Of a stretch of 64,000 bases of DNA, positions 17,160-25,953 are shown in pieces (the stretch's first letter is position 1; each line of letters opens with the position of its first letter). The stretch lies in contig JAFMDF010000001.1 of NCBI GenBank assembly GCA_017857395.1, forward strand, positions 1 through 64,000, in the 5' to 3' direction. This stretch comes from Bacteroidota bacterium (GTDB lineage: Bacteria > Bacteroidota > Bacteroidia > Chitinophagales > Saprospiraceae). The notes below the pieces were generated by a model, which had not been told where the DNA came from, did not search any database, and was given only the letters and a program-made list of their open reading frames with translations. The position numbers and the translations under genes were made by a program.

Positions 17160-18443
17160 TTAATCTCGCTCCACAGGAATGACACTAATTTCCTTCAAAT
17201 CTTTTGGGTTATCTGCTTTAAATTGGTAAAATCCATCTTTACCAATAACTAATAAAATATCATTAGGTAGCGCAATAGCATCATAAGTAGAAAAACCTTT
17301 GATATGCGCTAATTGATTTTCATCAATTGTTTCCCAATCTGTTACATCAAACGCTTTTAATCCTGCATCACCCTCACATAAATAAAGTGTTTTATCTCGA
17401 AGGGCTAATCCATGAGGATTTTCCATAGCATAAGAAGTCAATAATTTTGGACGAGTAAGTGTCGAAATATCTACCACATCTAATTGATTATTAAATCCTT
17501 CACAAGTAGTTCCATCTCTTAACGTCACATAAGCAATATCCCCATCTACGACAACTGGATCGCAAGCACGAGCATGCTCAAATTTAGATAAAAATCTAGG
17601 CGCTACTGGATTTTTATTATCAAAAATATACATCCCATCCGCAGCACCAATAAATAGATTATCTTGATAGGGGTAAATGGTTTCAATGCCCCAACCCACA
17701 TTTACGGTATTGACAAAAGCGGGTTGATTACAATCGATAACGTCAAATACTTTTAAATCCCATTCATCGACAACATATAAATAATGGTCTGCTAAAGTAA
17801 ATTGTGCTAAAGAACCACCTATGCCAACAGCCGCAGGTAAACCACTATTACTAAGAGGCGCACCACTTGCTTCAGATGTCGAAGCATTTACAAAAACATC
17901 ATCTCCTCTGGTAAACCAAGGATTCCCCCATTGTGGGTCTGAACAATTGATTTCTTCCGTAATAACGGTTTCTTCATAATAAACTAAATGACCTAAATCT
18001 CGATTTTGACCTAGTGAATTAAAAACATCTTCAGTTCGACTGACTAATCTTGGGACAGCAGGATTTTGAATATCAATGGCTAATAAGTCAATGTAATTAT
18101 CCGCATATAAAATACCGTTTTTGACCGCCATATCTATATTACCAGGAATTTTTACAAAAGCGATATTTTCGGGGTTTTCAGGGTTTCGGTTATCAATAAT
18201 ATGTAGGCCTTCTCTTCTTTCGTTAATCAAAATATAATCGTTATAATAGTAGAGTTTTCCTGGGTTTTTTAAACTTCGAGCAGCTTGTATCTGAATGTCT
18301 TCTCTAATTTCATTTACTTGTAGATAGACAGGTTCAAAACGAACAAAGGTGGCACTACGATTGCACAAATCTTGTGTACAAGATTGAAAGACAAATAAAG
18401 TCAAGAGACCGCCAAGTGTTAAGTAATAATTTATTTTTTTCAT
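17160..18443 (-). CDS. LVIVD-repeat lipoprotein (beta-propeller)
   Basis: A predicted surface or periplasmic lipoprotein of 427 residues. The signal peptide ends in a lipobox-like LFVFQSC with the cysteine at about residue 22. At least six LVIVD-type repeats are visible, each with a hydrophobic strand followed by D-x-x-N/D-P: GLHIIDNRNPENP, DLLAIDIQNPAVP, DLKVFDVIDCNQP, GMYIFDNKNPVAP, QLDVVDISTLTRP and GLKAFDVTDWE. Such repeats form a beta-propeller. The function is unknown; related proteins are often surface-exposed and of unknown ligand. There are two extra cysteine-containing insertions (EINCSDPQWGNP, DGTTCEGFNNQ). It is monocistronic and convergent with the thioredoxin-like gene. Confidence 0.88.
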   Translation of the reverse strand: MKKINYYLTLGGLLTLFVFQSCTQDLCNRSATFVRFEPVYLQVNEIREDIQIQAARSLKNPGKLYYYNDYILINERREGLHIIDNRNPENPENIAFVKIPGNIDMAVKNGILYADNYIDLLAIDIQNPAVPRLVSRTEDVFNSLGQNRDLGHLVYYEETVITEEINCSDPQWGNPWFTRGDDVFVNASTSEASGAPLSNSGLPAAVGIGGSLAQFTLADHYLYVVDEWDLKVFDVIDCNQPAFVNTVNVGWGIETIYPYQDNLFIGAADGMYIFDNKNPVAPRFLSKFEHARACDPVVVDGDIAYVTLRDGTTCEGFNNQLDVVDISTLTRPKLLTSYAMENPHGLALRDKTLYLCEGDAGLKAFDVTDWETIDENQLAHIKGFSTYDAIALPNDILLVIGKDGFYQFKADNPKDLKEISVIPVERD

Positions 18444-18708
18444 GGTTGTGATTTTAAAATTTGGAATAACAGTACTGTGGATGCATTTACTAATTAAGAC
18501 CTTTCAATTGATAAAAAAGGTTGGGTTAGGTTTCAAAATTTTTATTTATACTAATATGTTAATTCTTGTTATAAAGTCGCAATTAGCCTATAATTTCCAT
18601 AAATTTGGTATTTCCCTCCTTCCATTACTGATACTACCCTTTTAAGTATAACACAACACATAAAGAATTAGGGCTTCACGCTCGTTAAACAACAAAAATC
18701 CACTATTT

Positions 18709-21000
18709 ATGAAATGGACATGGTTTACCCGTTTATTACTGTTTGCTATTGCATTTAATAGCGCATCAAATTTATCTGCCCAAAATGTCATATTGACGAC
18801 TCAAGCACAAGTCGATGCTTTTACGGGCACAAAAATTAATGGTTATTTATTGATTAAAGGAGACGAAATTACGAACCTCCATAAGCTAAGTACGCTAGAT
18901 ACCGTTATGGGAAGTGTTTTTATTGAATACAACCGAAAGTTGAAAGATTTAGATGGTTTAGATAGCCTACTTTATATTAAAAAGACTTTATTGATTGAAG
19001 GAAATACAGAATTAGATTCTATTAATGCATTTGGCTTAGTAAAAGAAATAGGAGGGCCACTTATCCTTAGAAAAAATTTACTGTTGGAAGATTGCTGTGC
19101 TTTTTACCCACTTATTGACGGAAAGCTGATTAAAGGGGGAACGTTTATTAGTAATAATAAAGCTTGTAAGAACGAGAAAGAATTGAGAGAAAATTGTGAT
19201 TCGGATACAGATAAAGATGGCAAAGATGATAGCGATGATGCTTGCCCAAATGATCCTAATAAAATACAACCTGGTATTTGTGGTTGTGGGGTAACTGAAA
19301 CAGATAGCGATGGAGATGGAACGCCTGATTGTAATGACAAATGTCCAAATGATGCTAATAAAGTAGCAGCAGGAAGTTGTGGTTGTGGAGAAGCAGATGA
19401 AGATAGTGATAATGATGGAACACCTGATTGTGAAGATGAATGCCCTTATAATGCGGAGTTGACAGAAGTGGGGGTTTGTGGTTGTGACAATCCAAGAATT
19501 GCGGATATTACGGTTGATAATATTGGAGAATGCAATGATAAAGGAACAGCGTCTTCGTTGGATGATACTTATACAGTAGATGTTACGGTTACTTTTGATT
19601 GGGCGCCTACTTCTGGAAAAGTACTATTGACTGGAGGTACGAGTGCTGAGCTTACTTTTTCTTCGACTTCTACTTCGACTAGTTACACACTATTTGATTT
19701 GCCTTTTGCCGCAAATGGTCAATTAATTGAAGTAATAGCGACCTTCGAGGGGAATAGACGTTGTACTAAAAGAAGGGTTTATGGAATTAGAGGACCTCAA
19801 AGTTGTTCTACAGGTGCTTGCGATTCACCAAGTAATATTATCATAGATACCGAAAATCATTTAAATGGCGCATTGATGTCTTGGTCAGATTTAGGAATAG
19901 GCGTGGAATATGAATTGGATTACAGACCAACGGGAACAGCTAGTTGGTCGACAAAATTGATTAAAACCAATCAATTATTAATTAGCGATTTGGCGGAATT
20001 GACGACTTACGATTATCAAATTCGCTCGATTTGTGATGGACAAAGAGCATCTGCTTATTTTACAGGGCAATTCACCACCATTGGTAAGGAATGCAATTTA
20101 ACCAGTGCAATCCTTCAAAATGTTAATTGCCAAGATAATCAAACACCAGACGATGCTTCAGATGATTATTTAACTTTTGATTTATACGTGACAGGAACAA
20201 ATGTAGGTACTGGCTTTTCAGTCGATAAAGTAGCAGGTGAAAATAGCGGACAATACAATACCGTGAATTCTTATAGAACAGCTATGGGGTCTTATGGAAA
20301 TGGTTCAATTACGCTAACAATTACAGACCGTTTAGATGGGAATTGTCAGTTGGAAACAATGTTAATAGAACCTGAATCTTGCGACGATGACTGCCAAATT
20401 AATAAGATTTCCATTGGGGAGGTTCATAGTTGTCATGAGGGAAGTCGGTTTACAACCAATGATGATTTTATTATAGCAGATGTTGTTGTTAATTTTAAGA
20501 ACGCTCCTGAAAAAGGCCATTTAAGATTAGAAGCTGGAAGATTTTTCCAAAGTGTTCAAGTGAGTAGGTTACAAGAGACAAATAGCTATACTTTTAAACG
20601 AGTATTAATAGCTACTACAGGGAAAGATTTTACATTTAAAGCTGTTTTTTCTAAAGAAAAGACTTGTGTCTACACGGAGGAATTTACAGGTCTTTTAATC
20701 AAAGAAGATAAACTTTGTGGCGACGATCTAAGAATTGGCACACTTAGTAATAATGGGGTCTTAGCACCAGCAACCTCCTTAAAAGTATACCCTAATCCAG
20801 CAAGAGAAGTCTTATTTTTAGAGTACCCAACGACTAATCATAGCCTTTTAGTTGAAGTGGTTGATTTATTAGGTCAAGTCGTAATAAGTCAGCAATTGGA
20901 AAATAAGGAATTAAATATTAGCCACTTGCAGAAGGGATTATACCATCTTATTTTAAGAGATGGGGAGTATTTACAAACTAAAAAATTCATCAAGGAATAA
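18709..21000 (+). CDS. Secreted T9SS protein with L-domain-like, TSP3 and fibronectin III regions
   Basis: A large exported protein of 763 residues. After a signal peptide (1-24), residues 30-160 resemble a receptor L-domain/leucine-rich beta-helix (GYLLIKGDEITNLHKL, then FIEYNRKLKDLDGLDSL). Residues 164-260 are thrombospondin type-3 calcium-binding repeats (DSDTDKDGKDDSDDACP, DSDGDGTPDCNDKCP, DSDNDGTPDCEDECP), each followed by a cysteine pair CGCG. Around 372-456 there is a fibronectin III-like domain. The C-terminus (from LKVYPNPAREVLFLEY) is a type A T9SS sorting domain, ending GEYLQTKKFIKE. It is therefore likely exported by the Por/type IX system and anchored or released at the cell surface. 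Function unknown; an adhesin or matrix protein is possible. A strong terminator follows. Confidence 0.88.
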   Translation: MKWTWFTRLLLFAIAFNSASNLSAQNVILTTQAQVDAFTGTKINGYLLIKGDEITNLHKLSTLDTVMGSVFIEYNRKLKDLDGLDSLLYIKKTLLIEGNTELDSINAFGLVKEIGGPLILRKNLLLEDCCAFYPLIDGKLIKGGTFISNNKACKNEKELRENCDSDTDKDGKDDSDDACPNDPNKIQPGICGCGVTETDSDGDGTPDCNDKCPNDANKVAAGSCGCGEADEDSDNDGTPDCEDECPYNAELTEVGVCGCDNPRIADITVDNIGECNDKGTASSLDDTYTVDVTVTFDWAPTSGKVLLTGGTSAELTFSSTSTSTSYTLFDLPFAANGQLIEVIATFEGNRRCTKRRVYGIRGPQSCSTGACDSPSNIIIDTENHLNGALMSWSDLGIGVEYELDYRPTGTASWSTKLIKTNQLLISDLAELTTYDYQIRSICDGQRASAYFTGQFTTIGKECNLTSAILQNVNCQDNQTPDDASDDYLTFDLYVTGTNVGTGFSVDKVAGENSGQYNTVNSYRTAMGSYGNGSITLTITDRLDGNCQLETMLIEPESCDDDCQINKISIGEVHSCHEGSRFTTNDDFIIADVVVNFKNAPEKGHLRLEAGRFFQSVQVSRLQETNSYTFKRVLIATTGKDFTFKAVFSKEKTCVYTEEFTGLLIKEDKLCGDDLRIGTLSNNGVLAPATSLKVYPNPAREVLFLEYPTTNHSLLVEVVDLLGQVVISQQLENKELNISHLQKGLYHLILRDGEYLQTKKFIKE

Positions 21001-21033
21001 AAGTCAGTAACGAGGAAAGAATAACGTAGCAAT

Positions 21034-21077
21034 AAAAGTGATAGTTTCTAATTTGAAGCTATCACTTTTTGTTTTTA
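21034..21077 (+). terminator. Terminator of the T9SS/TSP3 gene
   Basis: A perfect 11-bp stem AAAAGTGATAG/CTATCACTTTT (21034-21044, 21059-21069), then T-rich TTGTTTTT. It is placed 34 bp after the stop codon. Confidence 0.85.
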
Positions 21078-21123
21078 CGAAAAGAACCTTATTTTGGAAT
21101 TTTATTTTTTCAAAATATTGTCC

Positions 21124-22797
21124 ATGATTGGTTTTCGTTTCAATAAGCTGCTTTTATTTTTGTTTGCTACCTTTCTTTTATTGGTAGCTTGTAATAGCTA
21201 TAAACATCCTAATTTTTCAAAGAAAGATGTCCGAAAAGCGCAAAAAGTAATTGGGGTAGATTTTTCTAAAAATGCGATAGATACGATGTATCGCTATTTA
21301 GGAAGAAATCAAGAAGGGTATGATTCTTCTAGAGTTTATGCGATAGACAATGAAGTATTTCCTGCTTTACTTTTTGACCCTCATCCGAATGGTTTTGTGA
21401 TACCCAAAAAGCAAATACCTAATAATTGGGAAGTAGCCAAAGGAGTAACCTTACCAGCCAATAAAGAAGCGATTGCTTTTTATAGTATTCCTCAATTAGC
21501 TGCACTCCTTCAAACTCGCCAAATTACCGCCGAAGCATTAACGAAAATTTATCTCGACCGCATTAAAAAGTATGATAGAACTTTACAAGCGGTCACCACT
21601 TTAACCGAAGAACGAGCTTTAACACAGGCAAAAAAAGTAGATGCGGAAATAGCTGCGGGTAATTATAAAGGATTATTGCATGGCATCCCTTATGGGACAA
21701 AAGATTTAATGGCGGTCGAAGGCTATAAAACAACCTGGGGCGCTGCACCTTATAAAAATCAAAAGATTGATTATACGGCAAGTGTGATTGAAAAGTTAGA
21801 TGAAGCTGGTGCTATATTAATTGCTAAATTAACCTCTGGTGCTTTGGCAAGAGGAGATGTCTGGTATGGTGGAAAAACAAAAAACCCTTGGGATATTACA
21901 CAGGGTGCAAGTGGTTCTTCTGCTGGTCCAGGGGCCGCTACTGCAGCAGGTTTAGTCGCTTTTGCTTTAGGCACAGAAACATTGGGTTCCATCGTTTCGC
22001 CATCCAATCGTTGTGGTTTGACGGGGTTAAGACCTACTTATGGCCGAGTGACAAGATATGGTGTAATGTCACTTTCTTGGTCGATGGACAAAGTTGGACC
22101 AATGTGTCGAAGTGCGGAAGATTGTGCCATTGTTTTTGATGCCATTCATGGATCAGATGGTAAAGATAGAACCGTTAGAGATGCTGCTTTTAATTATTCA
22201 GCTGATCTAGATTTAAGTACCCTAAGGGTAGGTTATTTAAAAGAACATTTTGATAAAGATACGACAACTATCGGCGATAATAATCGAACTGCATTGGCTA
22301 CTTTAAAAACAATGGGGCTAAATCCAGAAGCGGTCAGTTTTCCTAAAGATGTTCCTTATCCTGTTTTTGATGTTATTTTACGAGCCGAAGCAGGCACTTT
22401 TTTTGATGAATTGGTACGGTCTGAAGAGGTTGATAAAATGGTGCAGCAAGATTATCGCTCAAGAGCAAATTCTTTACGTCAGGCACGATTTATACCTGCG
22501 GTGGAATATTTACAAGCGAATCGACATCGGAAAGTATTAATCGAAAAAATGCAGGAAATTTTTCAAAACTATGATGTCATCCTCAGTCCTACTTTTGGTG
22601 GTCGCCAATTATTAATTACCAATTTGACAGGACATCCAGCAGTTGCATTGCCCAATGGATTTGATAAAAAAGGACGACCAACTAGCATTACTTTATTAGG
22701 AAATCTTTATGAGGAAGGTATCTTATTAGCAATTGCTAAACAATTTCAGGAAAAGACTGATTTTGAGGAAAAGCATCCTACTGATTATAAGGATTAA
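21124..22797 (+). CDS. Amidase-family lipoprotein
   Basis: An amidase-signature (GatA-like) hydrolase of 557 residues exported as a lipoprotein: the start at 21124 gives MIGFRFNKLLLFLFATFLLLVACNS with a lipobox LVAC. A TTG 30 bp upstream is less likely because it lengthens the n-region. The Ser-cisSer-Lys triad is readable: Lys in PYGTKDLM, Ser in GASGSSAGPGA and Ser in ETLGSIVSPSNRCG. The mature N-terminus (~25-130) is an extra domain not seen in GatA. It is not the tRNA amidotransferase subunit, since it is exported and stands alone. The natural amide substrate is unknown. Weak hairpins follow the gene. Confidence 0.92.
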   Translation: MIGFRFNKLLLFLFATFLLLVACNSYKHPNFSKKDVRKAQKVIGVDFSKNAIDTMYRYLGRNQEGYDSSRVYAIDNEVFPALLFDPHPNGFVIPKKQIPNNWEVAKGVTLPANKEAIAFYSIPQLAALLQTRQITAEALTKIYLDRIKKYDRTLQAVTTLTEERALTQAKKVDAEIAAGNYKGLLHGIPYGTKDLMAVEGYKTTWGAAPYKNQKIDYTASVIEKLDEAGAILIAKLTSGALARGDVWYGGKTKNPWDITQGASGSSAGPGAATAAGLVAFALGTETLGSIVSPSNRCGLTGLRPTYGRVTRYGVMSLSWSMDKVGPMCRSAEDCAIVFDAIHGSDGKDRTVRDAAFNYSADLDLSTLRVGYLKEHFDKDTTTIGDNNRTALATLKTMGLNPEAVSFPKDVPYPVFDVILRAEAGTFFDELVRSEEVDKMVQQDYRSRANSLRQARFIPAVEYLQANRHRKVLIEKMQEIFQNYDVILSPTFGGRQLLITNLTGHPAVALPNGFDKKGRPTSITLLGNLYEEGILLAIAKQFQEKTDFEEKHPTDYKD

Positions 22798-22835
22798 GTG
22801 TATCTTTTTAATAGTCAGGGGAAATGGATGAAACA

Positions 22836-22912
22836 AGGCGGCTGTTTCTTAGAACCGCCTAATTTAACGTAAAAAACCGTAAGCATTCCTTTATTAGAAA
22901 ACTTACGGCTTT
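22836..22912 (+). terminator. Two hairpins after the amidase gene
   Basis: AGGCGG (22836-22841) pairs with CCGCCT (22855-22860), and CCGTAAG (22877-22883) pairs with CTTACGG (22902-22908) followed by CTTTTAG. Both are modest stems, downstream of the amidase stop. The second is the better terminator candidate. Confidence 0.5.
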
Positions 22913-23062
22913 TAGCAGAGTGCCCTCAATGGAGAGCGAATGATTTGTTAGATTGAGACCTAGGGTATAAATAGTAAATCTGAAACGTCAATTTTAATTT
23001 GGCATCAATGGATACCGTTGATTGCCGCTGTTTACGACTACTAAAATATTACCACTAATCAT

Positions 23063-23293
23063 TTACGCTTCTACCGTTGCTTGTGCGCTATAGCTTAAGA
23101 TATTCTGAAGTGCAGAACGAGTAGGTGCAAAAGTAACTTTTGGCAACTCCATATAACCACTCATCAATGTTTGATAATTATCAAACAAGTCAGTGTCTAA
23201 AGTTAAAGCTTCTTGAATAGCTAAAGTTTTGATGGCAGAAGTTTCTTTGTAAATAAATCTAACTAAATCGTTGTTCGTAAAGGTTTGCTTCAT
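23063..23293 (-). CDS. Small conserved protein, unknown function
   Basis: A 76-residue soluble protein beginning MKQTFTNNDLVRFIYKET and containing the conserved-looking block LPKVTFAPTRSALQNILSYS near the C-terminus. I recall similar 70-80-residue proteins with the same ends in many Bacteroidota, usually unannotated, so it is likely a real family gene. The N-terminal half (NNDLVRFIYKETSAIKTLAIQEAL) resembles helices seen at the start of anti-sigma or zinc-finger-like proteins, but no metal-binding cysteines are present. It lies alone on the minus strand, divergent from the rimP operon. No function is claimed. Confidence 0.75.
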   Translation of the reverse strand: MKQTFTNNDLVRFIYKETSAIKTLAIQEALTLDTDLFDNYQTLMSGYMELPKVTFAPTRSALQNILSYSAQATVEA

Positions 23294-23524
23294 GAAAAAT
23301 GTTTGTAGTAAAAACAGTAATTATTAATAGAATAATTTTTTTGAATTTACCTGATTTTGAAATAAAAATTACATCTATTAAACTAAAGCGATAATCGAAT
23401 TATTGTACAAGGCAAAAAAAATATTGGGGTTTATCTAATATTGATAAAAAACAGTATATCTAATCGCAAGGAATTCAAATTATAAGCATGTATGGAATTA
23501 TATCTGCTTCTAGCGTAAATTTTC

Positions 23525-23555
23525 TTGCTGTATTTGTTAAAAAGCCTTATATTTG
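23525..23555 (+). promoter_or_regulatory. Promoter upstream of rimP-nusA-infB
   Basis: TTG at 23525-23527, a 20-base spacer, and TATATTTG at 23548-23555 match the Bacteroidota TTG-N19-21-TAnnTTTG consensus. A start site near 23562 is expected. The next feature is a perfect terminator hairpin only about 15 bp further on. Confidence 0.7.
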
Positions 23556-23576
23556 CAGTCACATAGCGAAGAAAAC

Positions 23577-23609
23577 AAAAAAGAGGGAACAATTAGTTCC
23601 CTCTTTTTT
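23577..23609 (+). terminator. Leader terminator (possible attenuator) before rimP
   Basis: A perfect 14-bp stem (23577-23590 with 23596-23609, loop AATTA) ends in TCTTTTTT. It lies between the promoter at 23525 and the rimP start, with no plus-strand gene upstream for about 780 bp. It is therefore likely to terminate a leader RNA of roughly 48 nt or to act as an attenuator for the operon. Confidence 0.7.
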
Positions 23610-23657
23610 GTGCCCTAACTAAAAAATTGCCTAAACAACAATTAAAAAGGACGGACA

Positions 23658-24140
23658 TTGATTGAGCAAAAAATGGAGGCTTTATTAGCCGAAAAGTTTA
23701 AAGAAGAAGAATATGCAGATTTTTTTATTGTAGAAATAAGAATGCATAGTTCTAATAAATTAGATGTTTTTATTGATAGTGATACGTCATTACCACTATC
23801 CAAATGCCAGAAAATTAGCCGTTATTTAGAATATCATATTGATGAAAATCAATGGCTAGGAGAAAGATACATTATTGAAGTTTCTTCACCTGGTATTAGT
23901 AGACCACTAACTTTATTTCGACAATACAAAAAAAATATTGGTAGAAAATTAGCCATAAATTTTTTAAAAGATGGCGTGAAGAAGCGAGAAGGGAAACTAG
24001 TAGATGCGAACGAGACAGCATGTTTTATAGAAGAAAAAGTAGTCTTGAAAGAGGGAAAGAAAAAGATAAGAACCACAGAAATTACGGAAATACCTTATGA
24101 TACGATAAAAAAAGCGGTAATAAAGCCTGCTTTCAAATAA
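23658..24140 (+). CDS. rimP: Ribosome maturation factor RimP
   Basis: RimP assists assembly of the 30S subunit. Length 160 residues, with N-terminal domain residues DVFIDSDTSLPLSKCQKISRYLE and the family signature EVSSPGISRPL. The C-terminal Sm-like domain (REGKLVDANETACFIEEKVV) follows. It heads the rimP-nusA-infB order that is conserved across bacteria. The start is uncertain: TTG at 23658, preceded by AAAAAGGACGG, or ATG at 23673; the TTG keeps the helix IEQKMEALLAEK, so it is chosen here. A promoter and a terminator-like hairpin in the leader suggest the operon is controlled at this point. Confidence 0.95.
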   Translation: MIEQKMEALLAEKFKEEEYADFFIVEIRMHSSNKLDVFIDSDTSLPLSKCQKISRYLEYHIDENQWLGERYIIEVSSPGISRPLTLFRQYKKNIGRKLAINFLKDGVKKREGKLVDANETACFIEEKVVLKEGKKKIRTTEITEIPYDTIKKAVIKPAFK

Positions 24141-24217
24141 ATAAAATTAAATCCCTTGATAATATCAAAAGCGTTATTATTAATAAGGATAAAATCTGAC
24201 ATAAAAACTTTAAAGCG

Positions 24218-25456
24218 ATGATGAATCTCGTTGATACTTTCTCTGAGTTTAAAGCAGGGAAAAACATTGACCGTCCTACAATGGTTAGAGTCTTAGAGGA
24301 TGTATTTAGAACCCTAATTAAAAAGAAATATGGTTCTGATGAGAATTTTGATGTGATTGTAAACACCACTAAGGGTGACCTTGAATTGTGGCGGGTAAGA
24401 GAAATTGTACCAGATGGAGAGGTCACAGATGATAAAAGTCAAATTTCTATTTCAGAAGCATTGAGCATAGATGATGATTACGAAATTGGGGAAGAATGTT
24501 ATGAGCAGTTACAATTGAAAGATTTTGGTAGAAGAGCGATTATGGCAGCTCGTCAGACGCTAATTTCCAGAATTATGGAATTGGAGAAAGATGAGATCTA
24601 TAAGAAATACATGGAGCAAGTAGGTACAATTGTACTTTGCGAAGTTCACCAAATTCTGAAAAGAGAATTATTAGTATTAGATGATAAGACAGGAAACGAA
24701 TTAATCTTACCTAGAAAGGAAATGATTAACGGTGATTTTTTCCGAAAAGGAGACATGGTGAAAGGGGTGATTAAGAATGTAGAAATGAAGAATAATACAC
24801 CAGTCGTCATTTTATCTAGAACTGATAATTTATTTTTATCAAAATTATTAGAACAAGAAGTACCTGAAATTGAAGATGGTTTAATTACGATTCAAAAAAT
24901 TGTGAGATTGCCAGGAGAGCGTGCTAAAGTAGCGGTAGAGTCTTATGATGATAGAATTGACCCAGTAGGTGCTTGTGTAGGTATGAAAGGGTCTAGAATT
25001 CACGGTATTGTCCGAGAATTGAAAAATGAAAATATTGATATCATCAATTTTACTAATAATGAATCTTTATTAATTCAGAGAGCTTTAACACCAGCTAAGG
25101 TAAGTTCTATTGATTTAGATACAGAAGCGAAGAGAGCGTCCGTTTACCTAAAACCTGACCAAGTTTCTCTAGCTATTGGAAAAGGAGGTACGAATATTAA
25201 ACTCGCAAGTTTACTGACAGAATACGAAATTGATGTTTACAGAGAGAATGATACAACGGAATTAGACGATGTAGATTTAGATGAATTCTCTGATGAAATC
25301 GAAGATTGGATTATCGAAGAATTGAAAGCTATTGGCTGCGATACTGCAAGAAGTGTACTAGAACTAAGTGTCAAAGAATTGGTCAGGAGAACAGACTTAG
25401 AGGAAGAGACAATTGGTACGGTATTGAAAGTCTTGCAGGCTGAATTTGAAGAATAA
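24218..25456 (+). CDS. nusA: Transcription termination/antitermination factor NusA
   Basis: NusA binds RNA polymerase and modulates pausing, termination and antitermination. Length 412 residues. The N-terminal domain occupies about 1-125, an S1 RNA-binding domain about 134-200, KH1 contains VGACVGMKGSRIHGI, and KH2 contains AIGKGGTNIKLAS with its GxxG loop. The acidic stretch TTELDDVDLDEFSDEIED and a helix-hairpin-like tail close the protein; the two acidic AR repeats of E. coli NusA are absent, as in other Bacteroidota. It follows rimP by 77 bp. The first two codons are both ATG (24218 and 24221). Confidence 0.97.
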   Translation: MMNLVDTFSEFKAGKNIDRPTMVRVLEDVFRTLIKKKYGSDENFDVIVNTTKGDLELWRVREIVPDGEVTDDKSQISISEALSIDDDYEIGEECYEQLQLKDFGRRAIMAARQTLISRIMELEKDEIYKKYMEQVGTIVLCEVHQILKRELLVLDDKTGNELILPRKEMINGDFFRKGDMVKGVIKNVEMKNNTPVVILSRTDNLFLSKLLEQEVPEIEDGLITIQKIVRLPGERAKVAVESYDDRIDPVGACVGMKGSRIHGIVRELKNENIDIINFTNNESLLIQRALTPAKVSSIDLDTEAKRASVYLKPDQVSLAIGKGGTNIKLASLLTEYEIDVYRENDTTELDDVDLDEFSDEIEDWIIEELKAIGCDTARSVLELSVKELVRRTDLEEETIGTVLKVLQAEFEE

Positions 25457-25953
25457 CGGATTGTTTTTTAAGAATGAGATAATTTGTTAAGTATTTCTAA
25501 TACGAGATTATTCATTTTTCAAGCTATCAATTCTATTAAAATAACTATTCTAAGGAACTAATTGCGTTAATTTTACATTAAATCAAATAAAAAAGGTCTG
25601 ATAATAGTGGTTTTTTTAAAATGACAGCTAAGTAGCAATAAGAATTCTGTAACTTTGTACGATTCTATTAAAAAGTAGAATAGTGTTTTTTTTATGTCTT
25701 ATTAGAATGACCTAAAACAAGTATAAAAAAATTACTAAACTAGTTTTTATTATCATACAGTATATTAATAACGCCGCTCGTCAATTATAGAATTGAAAAG
25801 AGATAAGGCAAGTGCAAAACCTTATTTGTTCATTTAAGTATTTCTAAAATAAATGCTTAACGTGAATGAATTAAGAACACTTCAACATCAATTGAATTTT
25901 AGATGTTGTTTAACAAAATCAAGGAATTTCTAAAAGAGCGGAAAAGGAATTTA
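25457..25953 (+). promoter_or_regulatory. nusA-infB gap with a candidate promoter and weak terminator
   Basis: The 497-bp gap contains no credible gene. TAACTTTG at 25650-25657 matches TAnnTTTG but lacks a -33 TTG. Directly behind it, ATTCTA (25662-25667) can pair with TAGAAT (25676-25681), followed by T8 at 25686-25693. This mirrors, in a much weaker form, the promoter-terminator order in front of rimP. The remainder is AT-rich and featureless. Confidence 0.35.
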
